DNA of 38,756 nt from a virus, in the IMG/VR virus record IMGVR_UViG_3300048588_000125, positions 1-38,756 of that record; one strand, 5' to 3'. This document shows positions 4,849 to 14,267 of the stretch, piece after piece. Both the position numbers and the translations under genes were made by a program. Each line of letters opens with the position of its first letter. The stretch's first letter is position 1. A model generated the notes under the pieces. The model was not told the DNA's origin. It saw only the letters and a list, made by a program, of their open reading frames with translations, and did not search any database.

Positions 4849-7168
4849 ATTTACTCCGAAGCTTTTCCATTATTTTCGCCGCACGAGGGTCATTCGGGTT
4901 AGCTTGAGCCCATTGCGCCGCTTGCTGATCTTGCGGGTCTACGCTAGGTTGGGTAGTTCCGCCGCGCATTTTCAATTGTTCGTCAGCGTCCACACCTTCG
5001 CTGCCGATGCGAGCCCGCATTTCAGCCTCGAGTTTGGCCAGCTTACGCTCCTGCATTTCGGCAGAATCGGTCCAGGTCGGCAACATATCTATAAACCGCG
5101 CTTCCTCGTCTTTGCTGATAGCGCCACCTGATTGCAAGCGACCAAAGTTTTCAGCCGCTCTACGACGCGCTTCGGTGAAGTTGTTATCACCTACGACAGA
5201 GAAGGTGTTGTCCCCTGACTTGAGGGCGCTGCGCATATCATTCAAGCCTGTAAGCGTAGCCGAAGCATAGTTGACAGTTTTTTGTTGTCCCTCGTTAAGA
5301 GGTTTCTTGCCCTTCATATCTAGTTCACGCTCTTGGAGCGAATAGCTTCGGTTGGCGTTAGCCTGAGCGCGGTCGGCATTAAACTTCTGCATCAAAAGCG
5401 GTGAAGCTTTGTCGAGCTGGGCGGCGCTCATACCGGCAATTTTACTTTCGGCGTTAGGTATGAGTGTCGAAAGGAATGCTCGGGCGGCTTTCGATTCTTC
5501 CGAATTAGGGTCAGACCGTGCGAGGTCACGGTCAGCTGCAGACATACGCTGCTCAGTCATAAACTGATCTTCAGCCTGGGCGCGGTTTCCTTTTGCGTTA
5601 CCGACGTTCTGCGCTGCGAGCTTATCGAGCATTGAGCCGTCGTATTCCTTGCGGTCGGCTTCGGATACACTGGGCATTTTGCCGAGGTCTTGCATGCGGT
5701 TCTTGAGAATAACGTCTTGTTTCTGGGAGTTAGCGAAATCGGTCAGCCCTTTGCCCGCGACGTTTGCAATAGACATATAACCTTGTATGTCCTGAGCACT
5801 CTTGAGGTCGGCGTCTACGCCTTTCATTCGTTCGCGGTAAGCATCCAGAATGCTCTTGGACTTTGCGGCCTCTGGACTTAAAGCAGGGGTCGCTTCGGGA
5901 GACGACAGGTTCATGGCGCTAGGTTTAGGTCCGCTACCGTCTGTTCTGCGGTCATATTTTCTCTGTGCCGCCTCTGGGATTGGTAATCCGTCTGGTGTCG
6001 GGTAAAACGGCCTGTCAGCGGACTTTTGTGCCTGATTCTGGGCTACATACTTCGCCGCCATAGGGTCCATACCGGCTTTCACTGCAGCTGTGTACTGACT
6101 GGCCAATTCAGGCTGATTCGCGATAGTTTTGGGAAGCACAACCTCACCAGGGGTTAGCTGCGCTGGGAAAATATCATTCATTTCATTGTCGCCGGGGAAT
6201 GGACTGTCGCCAGGAACGACGCCACCATGGGCGAACGCGCCGCCTAAGGCACCGCCTACTTGAGCGCCTGCCATAGCTCCAGCAGGACCGCCTACAAAAG
6301 CTCCACCAACACCTCCTACCACAGTGCCAATCGCAGTTCCGACACCTTTACGCTTAGCGTCCTTTTGCTGTTTCGCCAGCATCCTACGGTTATAGTCGTC
6401 GGTTGCCTTGTTGTAAGACATCTGAGCGTTACCTTGCTGGGTACCTACTTTGTCTTTACGATAATCGTATTGTGACGCCGTGTTACGGTCCGAAGTTTGG
6501 TTTGTACGGTCCCAATTCGCTTGGTTCGCGCGTTGCTGCGCCTGCCAGTTGGCTTGTTGTTGACCTACGGTATTCGCAGTGTTGAACCGGGCGATAGCGT
6601 CTTGAGCCGCAGCCTTTTGAGCCTGTTCATTGAACTGCTGGCCGCGCATCGACGAAGCCATCCCACCCATACGAGCAGCGGCATCGCGCTGACCGGCTTG
6701 AGCCATAGCCACCTTCTCAAGGCTTGCAAGTGCCTCTTGATCGGTTGCAGCTTGCGCAGCCTGCATACGCGCGACAAGGTCCATCCCTGAACCTGTCATG
6801 CCGCGTCGCTGCATCTCTTGTTGAATCGCGCCTTGGCGGCCTCGGTTCTGCGCGTTTGTTTGCGTCTTAAGGCGGGCCATGTCCGCTTCATCTTGAAGGC
6901 TCAGACCTGAGCCCATTGCGCGTTCTTCGAGGGAGGAGAGCGCAGCGAGTTCGGCGTTTGCTAACCGAGGGTCTGTAGTAATGTTTCCGTATTGTGAGGC
7001 ACCCAGCTGAGCGAGGTCGCTTGGGTTCAAGCTATCAATCGCCAGTGGGTTTCCGGTCTGATACTGCGCAGCGCCGCCGTCGACAAACTCGTTCCCGGCG
7101 TTAATATAATCCCAAAGTGCGCGGTCTTCAGGGCTCATACGATCATAATTATCAGGCTTTTTAGCCAT
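4838..7168 (-). CDS. Large internal virion protein with glycine-zipper segment, 776 aa
   Basis: The N-terminal third is Gln/Ala-rich and helical. A glycine zipper follows at about residues 275-315 (GVGTAIGTVVGGVGGAF, then AGAQVGGALGGAFA). Next comes HGGVVPGDSPFPGDNEMND with PAQLTPGEVVLPKTIA, a motif I know from the ends of phage tape-measure and ejection proteins, where it follows a hydrophobic stretch. The C-terminal half is helical, Lys/Glu/Gln-rich and coiled-coil prone. It lies between two other predicted ejection proteins. The role is probably membrane penetration or DNA ejection. I see no enzymatic domain. Confidence 0.7.
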   Translation of the reverse strand: MAKKPDNYDRMSPEDRALWDYINAGNEFVDGGAAQYQTGNPLAIDSLNPSDLAQLGASQYGNITTDPRLANAELAALSSLEERAMGSGLSLQDEADMARLKTQTNAQNRGRQGAIQQEMQRRGMTGSGMDLVARMQAAQAATDQEALASLEKVAMAQAGQRDAAARMGGMASSMRGQQFNEQAQKAAAQDAIARFNTANTVGQQQANWQAQQRANQANWDRTNQTSDRNTASQYDYRKDKVGTQQGNAQMSYNKATDDYNRRMLAKQQKDAKRKGVGTAIGTVVGGVGGAFVGGPAGAMAGAQVGGALGGAFAHGGVVPGDSPFPGDNEMNDIFPAQLTPGEVVLPKTIANQPELASQYTAAVKAGMDPMAAKYVAQNQAQKSADRPFYPTPDGLPIPEAAQRKYDRRTDGSGPKPSAMNLSSPEATPALSPEAAKSKSILDAYRERMKGVDADLKSAQDIQGYMSIANVAGKGLTDFANSQKQDVILKNRMQDLGKMPSVSEADRKEYDGSMLDKLAAQNVGNAKGNRAQAEDQFMTEQRMSAADRDLARSDPNSEESKAARAFLSTLIPNAESKIAGMSAAQLDKASPLLMQKFNADRAQANANRSYSLQERELDMKGKKPLNEGQQKTVNYASATLTGLNDMRSALKSGDNTFSVVGDNNFTEARRRAAENFGRLQSGGAISKDEEARFIDMLPTWTDSAEMQERKLAKLEAEMRARIGSEGVDADEQLKMRGGTTQPSVDPQDQQAAQWAQANPNDPRAAKIMEKLRSKYGQ

Positions 7169-7170
7169 AA

Positions 7171-8379
7171 TTAAACTCCAGAAAATCCGCCTAGAATGCG
7201 GTTGTAAAGGTCGTCCTCAGTTTCACCTGTAGCGACAGAGCCGTCCGGGTTGTACCGAATACCATCGACTGGGGTAACAGTGAAGTCACCTTCCGTACTC
7301 GGAGTCATATCCGCTGCGCGTGTCGCATATTGATAGTCTGCGATATTCTTTGCTACCAAGTCACGGTTCGCAGACGCGATAGGGCTGGTATCTCTTGTGA
7401 GTGCATTGGTTGCGGTGTCCATATCGAGGCCCGACAGGGCGTTCAAGGCTGCGAGGTCGGCATCATTCAAGCCGTCAGCCATATTCACGCCGCGCGTGGT
7501 TACGGTGTTGGCCAACATGCCCGAATTAGGGTCAGAGATACCCGCATCAAGATATTGCTGGAGTACCCCGCTTTGCAGCGCGTCGCGTTCAGCCTTAAGC
7601 TTGGCCTGTGCATCGGCCTGAGCCTTAGCAGACATCGCCGCATACTTATCGTTCACGACCTTGTTTGCGGAATCGACCGCCGACTTACCCCGAGCGCCTG
7701 CACCCTTTGCGTAAGTGTCAACTCCTTCAACAGTCTTATCCCAATCCTTACTAAAGCCCGCATTCCGGGTCTGGAAGCCTTGTAGGGCGTCCTTGCCCGA
7801 TTGGTCGCCACGCATGATAAAGGTGTCCAGCGTGCCCATTCCGCCTGTGTAGCGACCGTTTTTACCAAACGTCTCTTGTGCGAGGGCTTTCTGGGTGTCG
7901 TAATTCTGGATATTATTGATCGCTTGGTTCGATTTCTGCACCTGACCGTAAACCGAACCATAGCCAGTGTCGGCCTGGGCGTTAACGGGTCCGGTGTAAT
8001 CCGCAGCCGATCGCCATGCGTTGAAGGCGTTGGCGTCGACTTTGGTCGGGTCAGAATTGATTTGCGAGGACCACGTATCTTGTTTGGTGCCTTGGTCAAC
8101 CCTACCCTTTGCAGCATCAGCCCATGCCTGAGCATTCGACGTCGCGCTGTCGATATCGTCTTGGGATTTTTTGGTTATCCCGGTTGCGACGCCAGCGCCT
8201 TGACCTTGGTTCATATCAAGGTAAGTTGAAAGGTTTTGCCAGCCTGTACCTTGCTGATTACCTTTTACATTGGACGACGCCGCTTGTGGCCCGCCACCAA
8301 CCGCCGAGGATTCGAGGCTCTGACCTTGCTGCATCCCCTGATCTTGTTCGTCGTCCAGAAAGTTCTTCTGCGTTGCCAT
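7171..8379 (-). CDS. Probable internal virion protein, 402 aa
   Basis: The 402-residue protein is Gln-, Asp-, Ala- and Ser-rich with few hydrophobic stretches, starting MATQKNFLDDEQDQGMQQGQ. Its middle is helical (ANKVVNDKYAAMSAKAQADA and onward) and its end is acidic. No enzymatic motif is visible. It lies three bases upstream of the large glycine-zipper protein gene and four bases after a 127-residue structural gene, so it is part of the same late unit. The likely role is a structural or ejection component, inferred from context only. Confidence 0.6.
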   Translation of the reverse strand: MATQKNFLDDEQDQGMQQGQSLESSAVGGGPQAASSNVKGNQQGTGWQNLSTYLDMNQGQGAGVATGITKKSQDDIDSATSNAQAWADAAKGRVDQGTKQDTWSSQINSDPTKVDANAFNAWRSAADYTGPVNAQADTGYGSVYGQVQKSNQAINNIQNYDTQKALAQETFGKNGRYTGGMGTLDTFIMRGDQSGKDALQGFQTRNAGFSKDWDKTVEGVDTYAKGAGARGKSAVDSANKVVNDKYAAMSAKAQADAQAKLKAERDALQSGVLQQYLDAGISDPNSGMLANTVTTRGVNMADGLNDADLAALNALSGLDMDTATNALTRDTSPIASANRDLVAKNIADYQYATRAADMTPSTEGDFTVTPVDGIRYNPDGSVATGETEDDLYNRILGGFSGV

Positions 8380-8382
8380 TTG

Positions 8383-8766
8383 TTACACCTGCGCAATAAG
8401 AATGACGTCGTACTTTACTGCCGACAGTCCGTTAAATGTCATGTCCAGCTGATTACCTTTCCAGGTCCAGGTAAACGAGTGAACAGGTAGCGCCGAGCCG
8501 TCTTGCGAAGCAATGCGGGCTACTCGTAGCTCTAAAGGTTTTTCGTTCAGGTCATAAGACACTGTCAGCGGGTAAGTTTGCGACGCCGACAGTGTTATAG
8601 TGTAAACCTGGGTTTTAAGGTTATCGCGAACAGTAAGACCGCTCGACAGCGCTTTGGCTACTTGGTCCATAAAGCTATTCAGCGGTTGCACGATAGCAGG
8701 CACCCATTTCTGGACATCTGAAGGAAACGATTCAACCAAGATTCGTTTGATTACGCTTAATTTCAT
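8383..8766 (-). CDS. Small tail-associated protein, 127 aa
   Basis: The start used is the ATG at 8766, which overlaps the stop of the nozzle gene (ATGA) and is preceded by GAAGGTG. An earlier in-frame start would lie deep in the nozzle gene. The protein starts MKLSVIKRILVESFPSDVQK, with an amphipathic helix, and continues into a beta-rich region (VYTITLSASQTYPLTVSYDL, HSFTWTWKGNQLDM). Proteins of this size and shape are common behind tail nozzle genes, but I do not recognise the family. A structural role is inferred. Confidence 0.65.
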   Translation of the reverse strand: MKLSVIKRILVESFPSDVQKWVPAIVQPLNSFMDQVAKALSSGLTVRDNLKTQVYTITLSASQTYPLTVSYDLNEKPLELRVARIASQDGSALPVHSFTWTWKGNQLDMTFNGLSAVKYDVILIAQV

Positions 8767-11288
8767 CGCGACACCTTCACAGAAGTCGGTTCGAATACCA
8801 ACGCTATGCCGGACAACTGCCAATCGGAGTAAGCAATTCGGTGCCGCAGATTCACAATCAGCGTGTTACAACGTGCGCTAGATCTTGGCACACCCTTACG
8901 GATAGGTGCCGGGTACGCGTCACCACCCCAGATACCTTCATCCCATTCACCGAAACCCCAGCCACCAATCGAGGATAAACCAGTAATCGACACAGCATTG
9001 ACAGCGGCGTTGGTATCGGTTCTGAAAGATAAGGTTGCGGATTTGATAAGAGGCTGGTTAAAGAGCAAACTACATTCGGTGAAGTGTTTGAAGCCCGCCG
9101 GGTTTCCAGCAAAATCCGGGTTCCATTCAATTTCACAGTCGATAGCTGCATAGTGCGACACGGCGCTGAGCAAATCCCAGTCTTGGTTCAGGTCAACTGT
9201 TACCGTTCCGGCTGACGTGTCGACCGCTGTGATAAACACAGGTTCCAGGTCGCCCTGAATCAGCATATCACCTATTTGCATTTCGTCGGTGCCAGTGATA
9301 GTCAGGACCACGGCTGTCGTAACCGTGGCATCGACGTCACTGATAGTTACATCTTGGACATAATCAGCAAAATCTGCGTACGTAAAGGTTTTCCGTTCCT
9401 GACGAATCTTGTTTGTGTCAGCTGGTCCGTAATACAGCTTTTCATCCTCAAGAGATACGAAGCCGCAATACATACCGAGATCCCATTCGCAAAACGTCTC
9501 GTTAAAGACATCGTAAACCAGCTGGTAAGTCGAGTAGGTGTCGCCTGAACCGGAAGGCAAGGCCAAGATATACTTACCGTCCGATTCGTAGCTTATTCCA
9601 AAGCTGACGTTCTGGGTTGCTGACAGCGCCGTACCAAACAATGAGTTTATCTTGTCTTTTATAGGCGCGGAGATGTAGCTAACCTGCGAACCGTCTATTT
9701 GAGCGATACCCGACGTGAACAGACCATAAATCGACCCGTTCAGTGATACAAGCGATTCAGCCGCCGCAAGCTTAGCGTTTTGATCTAACTCGGTTACGCT
9801 AAAATCAGCTTCGCTGTCACCTCGCAACACGAAGGTACCGTCTTTTGCTTTAAAGATAAAAAGTGCGTCGCGAAGGGCGACAATTCTTGTGATTGGGTCG
9901 TTTGCCGAACCGACGTAAAACTTGTTCTTGAGCGGAACCGACTCAGGTTCCAGGTATTTGCTGAAAGCAATTGCGTTGCGCTCAACATCGTTTTGCGCGT
10001 ACTGATTGTTTGTCGGTGTCGAGGCCAGCTGAGGGCTCCAGGGTGTAGCTCTTGTCGACGACTTTACGTTGAACTGGGCAGCTGACAGCGACCGCGATTC
10101 AAGCTGGATCACACCCGGCAAATCATTTTCGCCAGTCGACAAAAGATAAGCATAAACCAGTGTCGAAGTACGGTTTATCCGGTTGACCAAGGCGCGGGCT
10201 GTACTGTCAATGTTCTGCGACGGTGTACCTCCAGTGGACAGCTGAAATTCTTTCGAAGGGTGCGCAGCTGGTGAAGCTTTGGCTGTGAAAGTTTCGGTTG
10301 TCGTACCGTCCGAAACGATAATATCGTCACTGTCCTGCAGACCGTTTGAAGCGCCAACTGCAATTAGAGTGACCAGGAATCGGTAAGGTGATTTCAAGTC
10401 AGAGAAGAACATATGACCTTGGTAGGCAGCCAAGTCCCTGGCAAACGGTAATGCGGCGTTGTCACCTATAATGCTTTCGCCAGCGTTGGATGCAGTGTAA
10501 ATGTATGCGCCCAGCAAATCGTCGGGTACAATATCGTCAATTGAGAAAAACCCGTTATTGATGTCGTTCTGGGTTATAGGGTATTCGTAGCACAGCTGCA
10601 ATTCATCGTCAGGGGTTGCTGTCGAGTTTAGCGAGCGGTAAAGCTGAATAAAGCAATTCGTGTCGACACCTGTACTGGGCAGATAACCTACGACAGTCAC
10701 ATCTTTAGTGGTTCCGCCGCCTGTCGTGTTTTGAATAGTTTCCCGAGCCGAAACACCACCGTACACAAGATTTCGATTGGTATCGAACCGGCAAATTACA
10801 TAGCGATAAGCTACGTATTTAGTATCAGAAACGGCTGTCCCTGTGCCCGACTTCAATGAGAGGGCAAGGTTTAAACCTTTTGGAAGTCCAGCGGCGTAAA
10901 TCGTACCCGAGCTACTGTCGATTTTCTTGATACCTGCAGAAGACGTCATGTATAGATTACGTTGCAGCGTTGCGGTCTTGATAGAAAGAGCGTCGGAAGG
11001 CTTGCTTATCGAGCCACGACTTGACCAGCCTGAACCAGCGTCGTAGGTACCCAGTACACCGTTGTAGAACGCTAACAGCTTCGCATCGTAGCTCAAAAGC
11101 TTGTCGGCTCGGTCAGTCGAGTTAGGCAGGCCGTAGGTTAGCAGGTCAAAACCACGACGAGCCTCAGCAAGATTTGTACGACTGACGTTGATATTCCGGG
11201 CTATTGACAGTGACCCTTTCGGAACGCCGTTTATGTCCGACGAATAGGTGTAAAGTCCTTTTATCTGAAAGTCCAAGGACTGAGCCAT
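8763..11288 (-). CDS. Tail nozzle / tail tubular protein B-like, 841 aa
   Basis: The 841-residue beta-rich protein starts MAQSLDFQIKGLYTYSSDIN and has the repeating blades and low helix content of podovirus nozzle proteins (T7 gp12 and P22 gp10 class). The C-terminal WGFGEWDEGIWGG resembles a pattern often seen near the end of that family. A short inserted domain near residues 305-390 (DDIIVSDGTTTETFTAK to GVIQLESRSL) looks like the one in the 175-residue structural protein encoded at 14268. It follows the adaptor gene after three bases, the usual order of adaptor then nozzle. It should form the distal tail tube that guides DNA into the cell. Confidence 0.8.
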   Translation of the reverse strand: MAQSLDFQIKGLYTYSSDINGVPKGSLSIARNINVSRTNLAEARRGFDLLTYGLPNSTDRADKLLSYDAKLLAFYNGVLGTYDAGSGWSSRGSISKPSDALSIKTATLQRNLYMTSSAGIKKIDSSSGTIYAAGLPKGLNLALSLKSGTGTAVSDTKYVAYRYVICRFDTNRNLVYGGVSARETIQNTTGGGTTKDVTVVGYLPSTGVDTNCFIQLYRSLNSTATPDDELQLCYEYPITQNDINNGFFSIDDIVPDDLLGAYIYTASNAGESIIGDNAALPFARDLAAYQGHMFFSDLKSPYRFLVTLIAVGASNGLQDSDDIIVSDGTTTETFTAKASPAAHPSKEFQLSTGGTPSQNIDSTARALVNRINRTSTLVYAYLLSTGENDLPGVIQLESRSLSAAQFNVKSSTRATPWSPQLASTPTNNQYAQNDVERNAIAFSKYLEPESVPLKNKFYVGSANDPITRIVALRDALFIFKAKDGTFVLRGDSEADFSVTELDQNAKLAAAESLVSLNGSIYGLFTSGIAQIDGSQVSYISAPIKDKINSLFGTALSATQNVSFGISYESDGKYILALPSGSGDTYSTYQLVYDVFNETFCEWDLGMYCGFVSLEDEKLYYGPADTNKIRQERKTFTYADFADYVQDVTISDVDATVTTAVVLTITGTDEMQIGDMLIQGDLEPVFITAVDTSAGTVTVDLNQDWDLLSAVSHYAAIDCEIEWNPDFAGNPAGFKHFTECSLLFNQPLIKSATLSFRTDTNAAVNAVSITGLSSIGGWGFGEWDEGIWGGDAYPAPIRKGVPRSSARCNTLIVNLRHRIAYSDWQLSGIALVFEPTSVKVSR

Positions 11289-11291
11289 AAG

Positions 11292-12167
11292 TTACCTCAG
11301 GAAAAACGGGTCGATAGTGAACTGTTTTGGAGCGCCGACTACCCGTTTAGACAAAGTTTGAATCAGAGCGCCTTTTAGCTGTTCAGCTTTGGCCATACCT
11401 GCTTGGAGTTCGGCTTGGCTGCCCATTGATTGGAGCAAATCATTGACCGTCAACTGGGTAAGATAACGATAGGCGATATCAGGGCACTGAAAGTAGGGTG
11501 CATACCCGGCTTTGACCACGTAATCACCGACCACAATCGAAGTTGGGATGTCTACCGCTGCGAAAGTGATAGCTGAAGTCGACACTGCGGACGCTGTCAG
11601 GTCCATAGCCTTCGAATCGTGACCATTCTTGGTTGTTACAAGGTCGAAAGTGTCGGTCAACGTCCAGTCCGTAGGCAGTGAAGCCGTGATTTCGCCGGTT
11701 ACGCGATCAACTCCAGTAATCAGCCCGGCGTTTGCGACCAAGACTGGTCTGGAAGGGGTCAGAAAATAACTCATATTTACTGAACCTTCCGAAGAACGCG
11801 GCGTCGGGTACAGTTTTGCGTTAAAACCTTCAAGGTAAAACGCTTCCGGGTCGCTTTGCACCGAACTGACAACAAGTTCCGGCTCCATACGTGGTAAGTC
11901 GATAACTCTTGTGTCTTTTACGAGTTTCAGTTCACGCAGAATTCGGCCAAGGGCGCGATAAGGTATCTCATACTCGCTCTGCCCTGCTACGACACTCTGC
12001 GATTCACTGCGAACATAGTATTCTTCATTCAAAGCAATGATCAGAGGGACGACAACCGACATCAGTTGGTCATAGGCCACGTCAAGAACCTCTTCTGGCT
12101 CGTACCGCCCGCTAGGCAGTTCGCCATATAGCTCAACTTTTGCGACAAAGTCGTCGGTTGTGTACAT
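11292..12167 (-). CDS. Head-tail adaptor / tail tubular protein A-like, 291 aa
   Basis: The protein starts MYTTDDFVAKVELYGELPSG, has a helical N-terminal part, a central beta domain (residues 60-215) and a helical C-terminus (FQCPDIAYRYLTQLTVNDLL onward). Size and layout resemble T7 gp11 and P22 gp4-type adaptors, which bind below the portal and carry the nozzle. The next gene downstream encodes the nozzle, which supports the call. No enzymatic motif is visible. The family match is by shape and order, not by a diagnostic motif. Confidence 0.65.
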   Translation of the reverse strand: MYTTDDFVAKVELYGELPSGRYEPEEVLDVAYDQLMSVVVPLIIALNEEYYVRSESQSVVAGQSEYEIPYRALGRILRELKLVKDTRVIDLPRMEPELVVSSVQSDPEAFYLEGFNAKLYPTPRSSEGSVNMSYFLTPSRPVLVANAGLITGVDRVTGEITASLPTDWTLTDTFDLVTTKNGHDSKAMDLTASAVSTSAITFAAVDIPTSIVVGDYVVKAGYAPYFQCPDIAYRYLTQLTVNDLLQSMGSQAELQAGMAKAEQLKGALIQTLSKRVVGAPKQFTIDPFFLR

Positions 12168-12170
12168 GGT

Positions 12171-12380
12171 TCACTCTCCGAATTGTTTCAGCAGTTCTTC
12201 CAGTTCATCTTCGTCCGTAACGTCTTCCATCGGATCTTGTGTAGGCGCTTCGTCGGCTTCGTCTTCGGCACTTTCAACCTCGATTTTCTTCTTGGCGAAA
12301 GGCTGGCTCATTTTCGATTCGGCGGCTTTGATGATCTGAGCCAGCAAATCGTCGTCAATCGAACCAATCATCTTATCCAT
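12171..12380 (-). CDS. Acidic 69-residue protein
   Basis: The start is the ATG at 12380, which shares one base with the stop of the upstream gene (TAATG) and follows AGGAAA. An upstream extension is possible in the same frame but would overlap the previous gene deeply. The product is helical at the N-terminus (SIDDDLLAQIIKAAESKMSQ) and strongly acidic from residue 33 on, ending LEELLKQFGE. It could be a small virion or assembly protein. The family is not recognised. Confidence 0.65.
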   Translation of the reverse strand: MDKMIGSIDDDLLAQIIKAAESKMSQPFAKKKIEVESAEDEADEAPTQDPMEDVTDEDELEELLKQFGE

Positions 12381-12616
12381 TACATTTTTCCTATAAATTT
12401 GATGAAAATTTGCGCGGCGAACGTGATCACAGCGAGGCCGCCAGCAACAAACCATTTCCAGCGCCAAAGCTCATGAACTTCTTTTTCAAGTAGTTCGGTG
12501 CGTTTGATATGTGTATCAAGTGAGCCGTTATAATGCTTCAGGCGTTCGTTAGTAACGGCCTGTTCTGTACGGAGGTCACTTAAGTCCGACAGAATCTTGT
12601 CGAGTTTTTCATTCAT
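12380..12616 (-). CDS. Coiled-coil plus C-terminal membrane protein, XhlA/holin-like
   Basis: The 78-residue protein has an N-terminal heptad-like coiled coil (about residues 1-50: MNEKLDKILSDLSDLRTEQA and on), a Trp/Arg/Lys interface (LWRWKW) and one C-terminal membrane helix (FVAGGLAVITFAAQIFIKFI). This order matches the hemolysin XhlA-type family found next to phage lysis genes. GGGAGGTG precedes the ATG and a stable hairpin lies just upstream. It sits in the structural operon between the tail fibre and adaptor genes, away from the M15 peptidase. It could be a holin accessory or a membrane-tethering protein. Confidence 0.6.
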   Translation of the reverse strand: MNEKLDKILSDLSDLRTEQAVTNERLKHYNGSLDTHIKRTELLEKEVHELWRWKWFVAGGLAVITFAAQIFIKFIGKM

Positions 12617-12641
12617 AGCACGGCACCTCCCAGCGCCGGAA

Positions 12642-12659
12642 GCCCAGCCGAAGCCGGGC
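12642..12659 (-). promoter_or_regulatory. UUCG-tetraloop hairpin between tail fibre and membrane protein genes
   Basis: On the minus-strand RNA, GCCCGGC and GCUGGGC enclose a UUCG loop, with one G-U pair, forming a seven-pair stem. It lies between the tail fibre stop and the ribosome site at about 12625. No U-run follows, so it is more likely an RNA-stabilising, processing or pausing element than a terminator. Confidence 0.4.
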
Positions 12660-12672
12660 GCGGTGTTGGGGG

Positions 12673-13926
12673 TTACCTGCGTCGTCGAGCGTATATGTAA
12701 CCAATGAATTGTGGTGTGCCCGCCGAGTAGTAAGCGCGCACGTTAATGTAATATCTGACAGTTGAACCTGTAATGTTTACACGTTTAGTCAAGGTGATCG
12801 TGGAATGTGCGAAGGTAGGCGGGCTAGTTGCAACCCAATCTACACCGAAAGTGCAGCCGGTATTTGCAGCCGACGTTGAGCCGATACAGGCTTCAATATC
12901 GTCATTATGTGTTGCACCGTTTTTTCGACAGATGCCGTGCGCATATAGGTCCCAATCACCTGCCGGTATGTCCACATAAGATATAGCGTACCAAGCGCCT
13001 GTACCTGACATGTTTCTAAAAGTAGTGTCTGCAAGCGATGTGAACTGCCCGACATAGCCTGAAGCGGCGTCACTCGCGTCAGTTACGCCTTTGACTATAT
13101 CAACCTCTTCCCAGGTTGGTGTGCCTGAGCTTAAACTTCGCAGCCATTTTTTGGTCGCTGTACTATTAGCTGCAAGTCTCGTAGCTGCGCCCGAGACCCC
13201 GCCGTAAACAATATCCCCAGAAGTAGTCATCGGATTAGAAAATGCTTCGTCTGTGGTGGCAAGTTGTTTTTCTGTGGAGCCGCTGGACTGCACGTACCAC
13301 TTATCATCAGATTTAGGGTAAATCTTATTCTTACCGCTCGTAGGTGCGGCTGGGGTAGTTTCTTGGTTAAATGTAGCGGCGTTGTCGATGACCGGATTGT
13401 CGAGTGTTTTGTTAGTAAATGTCTGTGTTTCGGTCAGACCAGCGACAGTTGCAACACCGTGGGTTGAGGTGTCGGCCTCATGATTCGACAAGTCGGTAGT
13501 CGTCGCATAACTGCCAGAGGCCTGCTTACCGTCCAGCTGTGTTTGAATAGATGACGTCGCATCAAGATAGCTAAGCGCCGTCTCGCTCAAACCGACTGCG
13601 CCGAAGGTCCACTTGTCATCGCTATCAAGTTTAAATATCTTGTCTGCGCTGTTCGCCGCGTTGCGGAAGCCGAGGCCTTCGTTATTTGCGAGGCGTACAA
13701 CACCCGTCGTCGAAATATTCGAGGACGCGGACTTAAGGTATTTCACAATAAGCCCGTAAGTCGCACCGAAATTTGTGTCAGCAGTCAGGGTGAAGTTACC
13801 GCCAGCCTTAGACAGAGCGTTGTTAGCCAGGGCGATCAAAAGGTTACTCGTTTGAGTACCCCATTTCCGCTCACCGCTTGCCGGTACGCTGAAAGGCTGA
13901 CCGTTAAAGTTTACCGGGGTGGACAT
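12673..13926 (-). CDS. Tail fibre / receptor-binding protein, 417 aa
   Basis: The protein starts MSTPVNFNGQPFSVPASGER and continues with low-complexity Thr/Ser/Asn/Ala-rich repeats typical of fibre shafts (TFTNKTLDNPVIDNAATFNQ; LDGKQASGSYATTTDLSNHE). The C-terminal part from about residue 290 (GQFTSLADTTFRNMSGTGAW to the ARRRR end) looks like a compact beta head domain. No peptidase-like autocleavage motif is clear. The position among minor structural genes fits. It probably decides host range. Confidence 0.8.
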   Translation of the reverse strand: MSTPVNFNGQPFSVPASGERKWGTQTSNLLIALANNALSKAGGNFTLTADTNFGATYGLIVKYLKSASSNISTTGVVRLANNEGLGFRNAANSADKIFKLDSDDKWTFGAVGLSETALSYLDATSSIQTQLDGKQASGSYATTTDLSNHEADTSTHGVATVAGLTETQTFTNKTLDNPVIDNAATFNQETTPAAPTSGKNKIYPKSDDKWYVQSSGSTEKQLATTDEAFSNPMTTSGDIVYGGVSGAATRLAANSTATKKWLRSLSSGTPTWEEVDIVKGVTDASDAASGYVGQFTSLADTTFRNMSGTGAWYAISYVDIPAGDWDLYAHGICRKNGATHNDDIEACIGSTSAANTGCTFGVDWVATSPPTFAHSTITLTKRVNITGSTVRYYINVRAYYSAGTPQFIGYIYARRRR

Positions 13927-13936
13927 TTTAGTTACC

Positions 13937-14263
13937 TCAGCGTTTGGTGTAGGCTACGTAGGCTTTGAAAGTCGTCAACGTCCCGGATGTTCTTGTTGCG
14001 TTAACGCGCCAGTAAAGAGCGTCTTTCTCTTTAAGGTGGACGTACGCTGTGCCGCTAGCGTCTGTTACAGTCGTAGCAGACCCTTCGACTATCCAGTTAA
14101 TGCCGTCTAGCGAGTGTTCAACCGCGATACTAAAACTGGCAGTGGTGGACGTGTAGACGAACTGAATCGTTTCTGCTTTGTTGAAGTCCGCTGTGAACGA
14201 ATAAGCGGTCGTCGCGGTCAAGTTGGTCGCGTTGGCTATCTGAGTTACTATGAGTTTATTCAT
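13937..14263 (-). CDS. Small beta-rich structural protein, 108 aa
   Basis: The 108-residue protein starts MNKLIVTQIANATNLTATTA and consists of alternating Thr/Ser/Val-rich strands (FSIAVEHSLDGINWIVEGSA). That pattern fits an Ig-like or jelly-roll decoration or baseplate-type domain. It lies between the tail fibre gene and a 175-residue structural gene with gaps of ten and four bases. No motif is recognised. Role as a minor virion protein, such as head decoration or fibre attachment, is inferred from position. Confidence 0.6.
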   Translation of the reverse strand: MNKLIVTQIANATNLTATTAYSFTADFNKAETIQFVYTSTTASFSIAVEHSLDGINWIVEGSATTVTDASGTAYVHLKEKDALYWRVNATRTSGTLTTFKAYVAYTKR

Positions 14264-14267
14264 TGAA

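Noticed and set aside
8767-8823. Longer N-terminus for the 127-residue tail-associated protein
   Set aside because: The extension lies inside the nozzle gene. The ATG at 8766 has a ribosome site and the usual ATGA coupling.
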